From positions 1,054,001 to 1,118,000 of the forward strand of contig NZ_JACYTQ010000001.1 of assembly GCF_014841125.1 (NCBI RefSeq): a stretch of 64,000 nt of DNA, read 5' to 3'. The position numbers and the translations under genes were made by a program. This stretch comes from Echinicola arenosa (GTDB lineage: Bacteria; Bacteroidota; Bacteroidia; Cytophagales; Cyclobacteriaceae). Each line of letters begins with the position of its first letter. Position 1 is the stretch's first letter. Of this stretch, positions 1 through 7,729 are shown one piece after another. A model generated the notes under the pieces. That model did not search any database. It was not told the DNA's origin and worked only from the letters and a program-made list of their open reading frames with translations.

Positions 1-398
1 CTACGGAAAATTATTTATTCATTTTTAATATTATAATTGACTGAAAACAAAGTCACAAAGCTTCCAAATCATTCATTTTTATTTCAACTGATCATAAGTT
101 AAACACCACCTCATAAACAGGTCTTATTGACTATCTAAGTCTTGCACTAAAATTCTCCAAAAACATAATTATTTAAATTTTTACTTAAATTTTAAATGAA
201 ACGTTATATTTTGTGTAGTAAGATTTAAATATCTGAAATATCTTTAAATATTAAATTTATTGAATTTTAAAATATTTTTTCTGCATTTTGAATTCAAAAA
301 ATCTTAACCTTATATTTGATTCAATAGTCAATAGAAACAATACTCCCTCCCTGAATAATTTTACTTTTTGATATAATTATTATATAACTATTGAATAC
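1..398. other. AT-rich intergenic leader, no gene seen
   Basis: This strongly A/T-rich stretch at the left edge has stops in all frames at short intervals. I see no RNA gene, no convincing repeat and no clear -7 box. It probably carries the promoter of the membrane protein gene that starts at 399 and the end of whatever lies to the left. Confidence 0.5.
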
Positions 399-1541
399 AT
401 GAACAGGATAGACTATCTGGATAAATATAGGTTCTTCACCGTTACATTTGCTCTTATTTCACATGCAATTCTAGCTCTTAACTTAGAGGAAGTAATTGGA
501 CAAGAAGGTATTAGCAGTATCAGTTTTATAACGAGATCCGCTACTCCATCGCTGATTATACTTTTTGGTATAATGGCTGAATTCATTTATTATAACAGAT
601 ATAAATCAAAAGGAAATGCCATTTTCTCTAAACTTATTTACAGGTCATTCCTTTGTTATTTAGTATTTGTTCTTCTTTCAATAGTAACCTTTTTAGTAGG
701 AAAAAAGAGTATATCCGGACTTATGGGAAGTGCTCTATTACTAAAATCAACTTCATACTCCAACATTTTCGTCATGTATTTTTTCTGGCTTCTTTTATGT
801 ATCCCTATCCTAAAGCTTAGACACAAATTAGGTTTTTGGGGGTTGCTAGGTTTAGTTGGAGCTATTTGGACAATCGACTACTTTATTATAGCAAAAACAG
901 TTGAACTTTCTTCTCCCTTTAATTTTATAGGAGGAGTTTTATTAGGCATAGGAAGGGACTGGGGGCCATCTATATTTCATGGCATCACCTTAATCGTTTG
1001 TGGAATGCTATTTGCTGATTTTCTGTTGAACAAAGTTTCAACACCCTCAACAAAAACCATTATTGCAATTATTATGATCGGCTCAATCGTCGCCACCTCA
1101 ATTACAATTTTTAATATCGGTTTTGTTGAATACGTGGAAAACATTGTTGACCCAAGGGCTTATCGATTTAAAAACAACATCTTATATTACCTTTATGGAC
1201 TAAATATAACTTGCCTTATCATTATTTTTTCTTATTTATCCAATTTATTAATAAAAGGGAAACTAAGTAATAATATCAATTTCCTGGGGTCATCTACTTT
1301 TTCTTACTTTGTGATTGGAAACATGATCCTTATCATCTTCCCTACCATTCAAATAGCCTCTGTTTGGGAGGCTTTAATGTTTGTTTTTGTCTTTTTAATA
1401 GCCACCAGTTTCCTGACATTTGTTTGGGAAAAAAAGCTGCAACACTTAAACATGGTACAATCAATAAACATGATGACAAAGAATTCCTCTCAAACAGTTT
1501 GGAACACTGTAAACAAAATTAAAAGGAGGAAATTAAGCTAG
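399..1541 (+). CDS. Acyltransferase-3/OpgC-like multipass membrane protein
   Basis: The 380-residue product has about ten hydrophobic segments and almost no soluble part. Its first segment begins with a basic/aromatic stretch and carries a histidine (SHAIL, around residue 22), which recalls the N-terminal helix of acyltransferase family 3 and OpgC proteins, where an early His is catalytic. I do not see the other family-3 motifs clearly, so the O-acyltransferase assignment is an inference from topology and this helix. If correct, it would acylate an envelope or exported sugar from the inner membrane. The start ATG at 399 is the first in frame. The gene stands alone, is preceded by about 400 bp of very AT-rich DNA, and its last residues are Lys/Arg-rich. 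It may equally be an uncharacterised membrane protein. Confidence 0.5.
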   Translation: MNRIDYLDKYRFFTVTFALISHAILALNLEEVIGQEGISSISFITRSATPSLIILFGIMAEFIYYNRYKSKGNAIFSKLIYRSFLCYLVFVLLSIVTFLVGKKSISGLMGSALLLKSTSYSNIFVMYFFWLLLCIPILKLRHKLGFWGLLGLVGAIWTIDYFIIAKTVELSSPFNFIGGVLLGIGRDWGPSIFHGITLIVCGMLFADFLLNKVSTPSTKTIIAIIMIGSIVATSITIFNIGFVEYVENIVDPRAYRFKNNILYYLYGLNITCLIIIFSYLSNLLIKGKLSNNINFLGSSTFSYFVIGNMILIIFPTIQIASVWEALMFVFVFLIATSFLTFVWEKKLQHLNMVQSINMMTKNSSQTVWNTVNKIKRRKLS

Positions 1542-1613
1542 TCTGTATAAAATCAAATTCAAAAAGGCACTTCATACTTATTAAGTTTATATATCCTCGA
1601 AAGCAGTTTGGAG

Positions 1614-2534
1614 TTACTGCATCCTCAATAGCTGCTTTTGTTTCCTCCTTTTGTATATGAAATTAAATACCGGATAAAGAAAAACAGAAACAAGTATAAT
1701 CAAAGTACCTAGATAAAAACCTGATGTCATCTGTTCCTTTTCTCCAAAAATCAACACCGCCAAAACAATCCCATAAACCGGCTCTAAGTTAACCGTAAGG
1801 TTAATCACAAAAACAGTTAATCTTTTCATCAATTCTACAGATACTGAAAAGGCGTAAACTGTACAGACGCCACTTAATAACAACAACCAAAACCAATCAT
1901 TACTACTTAAGCCTAGTCGTATTTGCCCGTCTTCAGCAAAGAACATTACATAAAACGGCATAAACAAAGCAGTAAAAATACACGCCCCCATCATTTCATA
2001 GAATGTAATTAAATAGGGAGAATGTTTTTTTGTCAGCCGACCATTGCTTACTGTAAAGCATGCTCCCAAGAAAGCTGACCCCACGGCCATCACCAGCCCT
2101 TCCCAATACTTAATTTCAAACCTGAAGATTACATAAAGCCCCACTAAGACAACAAGTCCCAGCATCACCTCATACCATTTAATTTTGGAATGGTTAACCC
2201 AAGGTTCTATAAACGCAGTCCATAATGAACAAGTGGCCATTCCCGCCAAACAAACTGATGCGGTGGAAACTCTCGCCGCTCCAAAAAACAAAATCCAATG
2301 GAGCCCTATTAATGCACCTGTCCCAAGAACTTTGGCCAATTCTTTTTTAGGAATGATGACTCTTCTCCCCTTTAAAACAAAAAGCACACCCAATATCAGG
2401 GTAGCGATAAGAGTTCTGTAAAACACAATTTCAACTGCAGGTATGCTGATTAGCAGACCTAGAATAGCCGTGAAACCCCAAATCAACACAATGAGGTGAA
2501 GCATCAAATAGTCCTTGAAAACTGACCCTAGCAT
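1614..2534 (-). CDS. EamA/DMT-family membrane transporter
   Basis: The product is 306 residues with ten predicted membrane helices arranged as two EamA repeats, the drug/metabolite transporter architecture. Recognisable parts are the first repeat (HLIVLIWGFTAILG at the N-terminus, with a TxxF/YR motif near residues 39-42) and, in the second repeat, an NLEPVYG motif typical of EamA domains. Members export amino acids, metabolites or nucleotide derivatives; the substrate cannot be read from sequence. The start codon lies 5 nt downstream of the LptF/G stop, so the gene is probably the last member of a tgt-lptG-eamA transcript. The C-terminus ends in a basic tail. The family is confident, the substrate unknown. 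Confidence 0.88.
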   Translation of the reverse strand: MLGSVFKDYLMLHLIVLIWGFTAILGLLISIPAVEIVFYRTLIATLILGVLFVLKGRRVIIPKKELAKVLGTGALIGLHWILFFGAARVSTASVCLAGMATCSLWTAFIEPWVNHSKIKWYEVMLGLVVLVGLYVIFRFEIKYWEGLVMAVGSAFLGACFTVSNGRLTKKHSPYLITFYEMMGACIFTALFMPFYVMFFAEDGQIRLGLSSNDWFWLLLLSGVCTVYAFSVSVELMKRLTVFVINLTVNLEPVYGIVLAVLIFGEKEQMTSGFYLGTLIILVSVFLYPVFNFIYKRRKQKQLLRMQ

Positions 2535-2539
2535 CGGGT

Positions 2540-3613
2540 TTAACGGGGAACGGTTTTATACATGATCAAACCTGTTATTGCAAATACAATATTGGGCAAC
2601 CAAACTGCCAATACCGGATAAGGAGTACCAGCTTCTGCAAAAGTTCTGGACAGTAAAAACAATATGATATATATAAACGCCAACAAAAAGCCCAGAGCAA
2701 TTTTAAAACCTGACCCTCCTCTTGTCTTTTTGGAAGAAACAATCACCCCAATAAAGGTCAAGATAATAGCCGCAAAAGGCGACATAAAACGTACATAACG
2801 TTCAATTTTATAGAAACTCACATTATCTGCCCCACGATCTTCCAATACTTTAATTTGTCTGCTTAACTCTGGAAGATTTAGGGTTTCATGGTGATTCGGA
2901 GGCAAATCAAAGTCATTGGGCGTGATGGACAATACAGTATCCATCCGCTCACCAACAGAATACTCCTCTCCCATATCTTCCAACACCCTAAGTTTCCAGT
3001 TTCTCACTTCCCAGGCGTTAGTCGCTGTATCCCACACAATTCTGTCAGCAGACAGCTTTGACAGCAACTTCCCATCTTCAATGTGCTCCAAGGTAAAGGA
3101 ATAACCCGTTTTGGGCCCGGTATAATATCTGGAAATATAAGCGTAAACGTCCGGAGCCACCTTAACATGGAGATTTTGATAATTATATTGACTATCGTCT
3201 TCCAAGTATTCCCTCTTGAATTCATAAACACCTGCTGTAGCCTTTGGCAAAACCCAGCCGTTGAGCAAAAAGCTGGCTAGAGCAATCATCGAAGCACCAA
3301 CCAAAAAAGGCCTTAACATTCTCAAAAAACTAACACCGCTGCTCAAAACAGCAATAATCTCCGTTCGTCCAGCCATTCGGGAAGTAATAAAAATCACCGA
3401 AATAAATACCGTAATAGGCGTAAGCAGATTATTCAAATACAGGCCATAGTTGAACATATACTTTACAATCTCCCCTGATGGCACATTATTCCTGATAAAC
3501 TCATCATTCTTCTCGGTAAAGTCCAACACCAAGACAATCATGATCAGCATCAAAACCACAAAAAAGTAGGTTTTGAGAAAATCCTTTATGATCAGTGTAT
3601 CCAATAATTTCAT
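2540..3613 (-). CDS. LptF/LptG-family permease (lipopolysaccharide export)
   Basis: This is a YjgP/YjgQ-family inner-membrane permease of about 357 residues. Three N-terminal helices, a periplasmic beta-jellyroll (roughly residues 110-250) and three C-terminal helices follow the LptF/G plan. With LptB these proteins extract LPS from the inner membrane and feed the periplasmic bridge. The open frame extends 14 codons upstream, but I choose the ATG at 3613: it starts the normal MKLLDTLIIKDFL opening and overlaps the tgt stop as TAATG, the usual sign of translational coupling. LptF and LptG cannot be told apart here, and many Bacteroidota encode the two copies at separate loci. Coupling to tgt is a gene-order habit rather than a functional link. 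Confidence 0.87.
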   Translation of the reverse strand: MKLLDTLIIKDFLKTYFFVVLMLIMIVLVLDFTEKNDEFIRNNVPSGEIVKYMFNYGLYLNNLLTPITVFISVIFITSRMAGRTEIIAVLSSGVSFLRMLRPFLVGASMIALASFLLNGWVLPKATAGVYEFKREYLEDDSQYNYQNLHVKVAPDVYAYISRYYTGPKTGYSFTLEHIEDGKLLSKLSADRIVWDTATNAWEVRNWKLRVLEDMGEEYSVGERMDTVLSITPNDFDLPPNHHETLNLPELSRQIKVLEDRGADNVSFYKIERYVRFMSPFAAIILTFIGVIVSSKKTRGGSGFKIALGFLLAFIYIILFLLSRTFAEAGTPYPVLAVWLPNIVFAITGLIMYKTVPR

Positions 3614-4743
3614 TATAATCTTTTGCTTACTTTTTCGACCATCATATCTTTCCAAGCTGCAAACTCTCCCGCTTTGATTTTCTCTCGCGCTTCACCTACC
3701 AACCAAAGGTAAAAACTCAAATTATGAATACTTGCGATCTGGGCTGCCAAGATTTCTTTACTAATAGTAAGATGCCTAAGGTAGGCTTTGGAGTAAAAAT
3801 TACTCACATAACTATTGATATTGGGATCAATCGGTGAAAAATCATCTTTCCATTTTTCATTCCTCATATTCATGATGCCCTCTGAAGTGAACAGCATACC
3901 ATTTCTGGCATTTCTGGTTGGCATAACACAATCAAACATGTCCACCCCTAAGGCTATACATTCTAAAATATTGGCTGGTGTACCTACTCCCATGAGGTAT
4001 CTAGGCTTGTCAATTGGCAAAATATCCGTCACCAATTCAGTCATCTCATACATCATTTCCGCAGGCTCGCCCACGGAGAGCCCGCCAATCGCATTGCCAT
4101 CTCTTTCACAGGAAGCTACAAATTCGGCTGACTGCTTTCTTAAGTCTTTGTATACACTTCCCTGCACGATAGGAAAAAGGGTTTGTGCATAGCCATATTT
4201 ACCTTCTGTGCTATCCACCCTGTCAATGCATCGCTTCAACCATCGATGTGTCATTTCCATGGATTCCCTGGCATAACCAAATTCACAAGGATATGGTGTA
4301 CACTCATCAAATGCCATAATAATATCTGCCCCGATGCTTCTTTGGATGTCCATTACATTTTCAGGGGTAAACTTGTGCTTGGAGCCATCAATATGTGATT
4401 TAAAAAGCACGCCTTCTTCTGTAATTTTTCTTGTTCCAGCCAAGGAAAAAACTTGATAACCTCCACTGTCAGTCAAAATTGGCTTGTTCCAACCATTGAA
4501 TTTATGAAGCCCTCCTGCCTTTTCCAGAATATCAATACCCGGCCTGAGGTAAAGATGATAGGTATTGCCCAAAATAATCTGCGCTTTGATATCGTAAGTG
4601 AGCTCTCTCTGATGAACGGCCTTCACCGAACCCGCTGTCCCTACTGGCATAAAAATAGGAGTCTGAATATCACCATGGTCTGTTTTGACCACTCCCGCTC
4701 TCGCTTTGCTCTTTTCGTCTTTATTTTCGAGAATAAACTTCAT
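3613..4743 (-). CDS. tgt: tRNA-guanine transglycosylase
   Basis: The enzyme (376 residues) exchanges guanine-34 of tRNA Asp/Asn/His/Tyr for the queuosine precursor preQ1. Diagnostic stretches are the catalytic-Asp motif TDSGGYQVFSL, GGLSVGEP in the substrate pocket and DCVMPTRNARNG around the nucleophile region. Length matches the bacterial family. The zinc-site region is unusual: the three cysteines expected in the DCDCYTC segment of the Escherichia coli enzyme are replaced at I309, S311 and S314, while the fourth ligand His (H340, IHNL) is kept with the same 31-residue spacing. The protein therefore probably lacks structural zinc or holds it differently, which may be common in this phylum. 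An 8-bp inverted repeat lies just upstream of the start. The stop overlaps the lptG-like ATG. Confidence 0.96.
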   Translation of the reverse strand: MKFILENKDEKSKARAGVVKTDHGDIQTPIFMPVGTAGSVKAVHQRELTYDIKAQIILGNTYHLYLRPGIDILEKAGGLHKFNGWNKPILTDSGGYQVFSLAGTRKITEEGVLFKSHIDGSKHKFTPENVMDIQRSIGADIIMAFDECTPYPCEFGYARESMEMTHRWLKRCIDRVDSTEGKYGYAQTLFPIVQGSVYKDLRKQSAEFVASCERDGNAIGGLSVGEPAEMMYEMTELVTDILPIDKPRYLMGVGTPANILECIALGVDMFDCVMPTRNARNGMLFTSEGIMNMRNEKWKDDFSPIDPNINSYVSNFYSKAYLRHLTISKEILAAQIASIHNLSFYLWLVGEAREKIKAGEFAAWKDMMVEKVSKRL

Positions 4744-4758
4744 TCATCATCAGTTTCA

Positions 4759-4780
4759 AACAAGGTAAAACGACCTTGTT
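4759..4780. repeat. 8-bp inverted repeat upstream of tgt
   Basis: AACAAGGT and ACCTTGTT are perfect arms separated by six bases, lying 16-37 nt upstream of the tgt start codon. They could form an RNA hairpin in the tgt leader or be a dyad operator. The sequence does not fit the preQ1-I riboswitch pattern that I know. Confidence 0.5.
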
Positions 4781-4848
4781 ATGATTTAGTTATCAAATTC
4801 AGCACAAAAATATAAGCTTATCCTTAAAAGAGTTGCTGTTTTTGATTT

Positions 4849-4856
4849 TATCTTTG
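4849..4856 (+). promoter_or_regulatory. Bacteroidota-type -7 box (TATCTTTG) for the GT2/sigma pair
   Basis: TATCTTTG is a perfect match to TAnnTTTG and sits 20 nt before the ATG at 4876, implying a very short leader. No TTTG is seen at the normal -33 distance, so only half of the promoter is supported. Confidence 0.5.
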
Positions 4857-4875
4857 CCTCGAAATCAAACAACAC

Positions 4876-6006
4876 ATGATCATCAATATCCTGTGGCTCA
4901 TTTTTGGAGCCGCTACTTCTATACAAACCATCTACCTTTGCTTCATCTACGGCAGGCTAAGCTTTTTTTATCATCGAAAAGAATCCAACAACACAGATAT
5001 CAACCAAGAGGGAGTTAGTATCATCATTGCGGCTAGGAATGAGGAAGAAAACCTTAAAAAACTGATTCCTGAACTGTCCAAACAAAAATATCCGAAATTT
5101 GAAATCCTGGTGATCAACGACCGGTCATTTGACAACACCCGTTTTCTATTGGAGGGCTTGATGAGTCAATACCCAGGACTAAGAACGGTAACAGTAGACT
5201 ATACCCCAGACCATGTTACCCCTAAGAAATATGCATTGACCTTAGGTATCAAAGTAGCCAAATATGATGTATTGCTGCTTACTGATGCAGACTGTATTCC
5301 AGTCTCTGAAAATTGGATTTCACAAATGACAAAGCCCATCAGAAATGAAAATAAAATTTTTGCACTGGGCTATGGAGGCTATGAAAAAGCAAAGGGCTTT
5401 CTCAATGCTTTGATCCAATATGAAACTTGGTTCACGGCTATTCAATATTTTTCTTTTGCACTCTGGAAGGCACCCTTTATGGGAGTTGGCCGAAACTTGG
5501 CCTACCGCCGAGGGTTCTTTATGGAGAAAAAGGCATTCAAGGGTCTGTGGCAGATTCTTGGAGGAGACGATGACCTTTTTGTCAACAAATACGCCAAAAG
5601 AAACAACACGGCTGTAGTGATACATCCTGAGAGCATTACCATATCAACTCCTAAAAAAACCTTCAAAGAATACTACATTCAGAAAAAGCGTCACTTTCAG
5701 ACCGGAAAGCATTATAGAGCCGCTGACAAAATTAAAATAGGGCTTTATGCAATTAGTCATTTGTTTTTTTGGGTTTCAGCCATAGCTTTGATGAGTATTA
5801 CGCAAAAATGGGAACCAATTGCAGCAATTGTAAGTATTATAGTTATACGGGCATTGCTTCAATTTTCAACCATTAACAGCGCGATCAAGAAAATCGAAGG
5901 ACATGGAAAAGTGTTCTGGACGATGTTTTTCGATTTAATGTATTTAAGCTATTTTTGGATCATTGGGGCTAAAGGTTACCTATCAAAAACAGTTAGATGG
6001 AAATAA
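4876..6006 (+). CDS. Family 2 glycosyltransferase, membrane-anchored
   Basis: The 376-residue protein begins with one hydrophobic helix, followed by a GT-A catalytic domain. SIIIAARNEEENL opens the nucleotide-sugar fold, LTDADC gives the DxD-type metal site (D137/D139), and GGDDDLF supplies the acidic residues around D231. QKKRHFQTGKHY corresponds to the Q/RxxRW acceptor region, and two or three C-terminal helices follow. Such processive-looking GT2 proteins polymerise or transfer sugars at the cytoplasmic face of the inner membrane; donor and acceptor are unknown. The last 10 nt overlap the start of a sigma factor gene, so the two are translationally coupled. The gene is divergent from tgt. 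Confidence 0.87.
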   Translation: MIINILWLIFGAATSIQTIYLCFIYGRLSFFYHRKESNNTDINQEGVSIIIAARNEEENLKKLIPELSKQKYPKFEILVINDRSFDNTRFLLEGLMSQYPGLRTVTVDYTPDHVTPKKYALTLGIKVAKYDVLLLTDADCIPVSENWISQMTKPIRNENKIFALGYGGYEKAKGFLNALIQYETWFTAIQYFSFALWKAPFMGVGRNLAYRRGFFMEKKAFKGLWQILGGDDDLFVNKYAKRNNTAVVIHPESITISTPKKTFKEYYIQKKRHFQTGKHYRAADKIKIGLYAISHLFFWVSAIALMSITQKWEPIAAIVSIIVIRALLQFSTINSAIKKIEGHGKVFWTMFFDLMYLSYFWIIGAKGYLSKTVRWK

Positions 6007-6608
6007 ACGAAAGAGGGTTCTCAGACAAAGCGCTAGAAGATTTTGACTTAATAGACAGAGCAGTAGACCAAAAAGACCAGCAGGCTTATGCAACTTTAAT
6101 GAAACGGTATAAAAAGGCCGTCTACTTCATGATCTTGAAAATGATCCGTGATGCAGATGACGCTGAAGACCTGACCATGGAAGCATTTGCCAAAGCTTTC
6201 AGGAATCTACACAAGTTTAAGAAAGACTACACTTTTAGTACCTGGCTGTTTAGAATTGCCACCAATAACACCATTGACTTTATCCGAAAGAAGAAACTCA
6301 AGACCATGAGCTTGAACAATACTTTGACCGATGATGGAGGAAATTCCGTGAACATCGATGTGGAAGACGACGAAAACAATCCACAGGATGAATTCATCAA
6401 AAGCCAAAGAATTGAGATGGTCCGCATCTTTGTGGACAAACTTCCAGCCAAGTATAGAAAACTGGTCAAATTGAGATACTTTGATGAGCTATCATACGAT
6501 GAAATAGCGCAAGAACTCGACAAACCATTGGGAACCGTTAAAGCACAGCTGCACCGGTCAAGAGAGCTTCTTTATGAAATCGCCCAAGGAAAGGAGAGAC
6601 ATATTTAA
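5997..6608 (+). CDS. ECF-type RNA polymerase sigma-70 factor
   Basis: The 203-residue protein carries sigma region 2 (ADDAEDLTMEAFAKAF followed by FSTWLFRIATNNTIDFIRKKK-type core and -10 recognition helices, residues about 35-105) and sigma region 4 (KLRYFDELSYDEIAQELDKP, helix-turn-helix near residues 150-195). There is no sigma region 3, as expected for ECF factors. A loosely acidic linker (residues 105-140) separates the two. The gene overlaps the preceding glycosyltransferase by 10 nt. No anti-sigma factor gene follows, and the next 280 bp are non-coding, so control must come from elsewhere, possibly through transcription alone. The promoters it recognises cannot be predicted. Confidence 0.93.
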   Translation: MEINERGFSDKALEDFDLIDRAVDQKDQQAYATLMKRYKKAVYFMILKMIRDADDAEDLTMEAFAKAFRNLHKFKKDYTFSTWLFRIATNNTIDFIRKKKLKTMSLNNTLTDDGGNSVNIDVEDDENNPQDEFIKSQRIEMVRIFVDKLPAKYRKLVKLRYFDELSYDEIAQELDKPLGTVKAQLHRSRELLYEIAQGKERHI

Positions 6609-6677
6609 ATGGTAGATATAAGAAGCTAGATACAGCAAGATTTTGGTCATGCATAACTGTCAGCATGTCCTCTAGTT

Positions 6678-6706
6678 GTTTCGGATATGCAGTCCGGAAC
6701 TTTTAT
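6678..6706 (+). terminator. Probable terminator after the sigma factor gene
   Basis: GTTTCGGA and TCCGGAAC (one G-U pair) flank a 7-nt loop and are followed by TTTTATTT. The hairpin lies about 70 nt past the sigma gene stop and before rsmG. Confidence 0.45.
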
Positions 6707-6851
6707 TTCATCCCTATTTAATTTCTAAAAGCCTCTTATTTTTACCACTATTCAATAATCTATCGAATACTAGAAAAATATCTGTGTTATTCCTTTTAAG
6801 TCTGTGGCAACATCTTTTCCTCTTATTCGAAAAGGAATGAATCTAAAACTG

Positions 6852-6859
6852 TATCTTTG
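6852..6859 (+). promoter_or_regulatory. -7 box (TATCTTTG) for rsmG
   Basis: This is a perfect TAnnTTTG element 29 nt before the rsmG ATG. It implies that rsmG has its own promoter rather than depending on the sigma factor transcript. No -33 TTTG at standard spacing is visible. Confidence 0.45.
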
Positions 6860-6888
6860 GGGGTTTTTATGGCCAAATCACATACAGC

Positions 6889-7533
6889 ATGAACCAGGAA
6901 CTTGACCTGATCTTAAAATATTTTCCAGACATTTCCGACAAACAAAAAGAGCAGTTTTCTGCTTTAGGAGAACTTTATCGGGATTGGAACCAGAAAATCA
7001 ACGTCATCAGCAGAAAGGATATGGACGCTTTCTACACGCACCATGTTCTCCACTCCTTAGGAATTGCTAAGGTAATGAAGTTTGAACCTGGTACTTGGGT
7101 GTTGGATATTGGCACTGGCGGTGGCTTTCCTGGAATTCCTCTGGCCATCATGTTTCCTGAAACCAATTTTCACTTGGTGGATTCCATTGGGAAGAAAATC
7201 ACTGTAGTGAAAGATGTGGCCAAAACACTTAAACTAAGCAATGTCGAGGGCCAACAAGTAAGGGCTGAGTCCCTGCTGCGTAAGTATGACTTTGTGGTCA
7301 GCAGGGCTGTTACAAGAATGATCAATTTCTACCCTTGGGTGAAAGGAAAATTTAAAAAAGAAGATTTCAATGAATTCCAAAATGGCATTTTATATCTCAA
7401 GGGAGGTGAAGTAGATGAAGAAATGGAGGAATTGGACATCTCCTATGTCACCTATCATCTTGAAGATTACTTCAAGGAAGAATTCTTCGAAACGAAAAAA
7501 GTAGTCTATGTTCCTTTTGAGGGAAAAAGATGA
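6889..7533 (+). CDS. rsmG: 16S rRNA (guanine-527-N7) methyltransferase RsmG
   Basis: The 214-residue protein has the RsmG N-terminal helical part and a Rossmann methyltransferase core with the SAM-binding loop VLDIGTGGGFPGIPLAI. Further on come the family-typical VDSIGKK (acidic residue for SAM ribose) and VSRAVTRM segments. It methylates G527 in the 530 loop of the small ribosomal subunit; loss is known in other bacteria to give low-level streptomycin resistance. Length is normal. It is flanked by non-coding DNA on both sides and is likely monocistronic. Confidence 0.96.
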   Translation: MNQELDLILKYFPDISDKQKEQFSALGELYRDWNQKINVISRKDMDAFYTHHVLHSLGIAKVMKFEPGTWVLDIGTGGGFPGIPLAIMFPETNFHLVDSIGKKITVVKDVAKTLKLSNVEGQQVRAESLLRKYDFVVSRAVTRMINFYPWVKGKFKKEDFNEFQNGILYLKGGEVDEEMEELDISYVTYHLEDYFKEEFFETKKVVYVPFEGKR

Positions 7534-7729
7534 AACATATTTTCCGGTGCTTTTTCCTCAAGACAAGGGCATCGGATTTTTTTCTTCGCAAGACATCTGT
7601 TAAATCTTACTTTTTGCATTAAAAATGCGCTGAAATGCACCTTTTGAAGTTTTTACCTTTTCATTTTTTTACTATCTTCAAAGCTAACCCAAAAAGCCAC
7701 TCATTTTTTGTACCATTCAATTTAACAAA

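Noticed and set aside
2185-2421. Short open frames on the opposite strand of the EamA, GH3, SusC, dnaE and other genes
   Set aside because: They lie wholly inside confident genes, lack family features and have no promoter signals.
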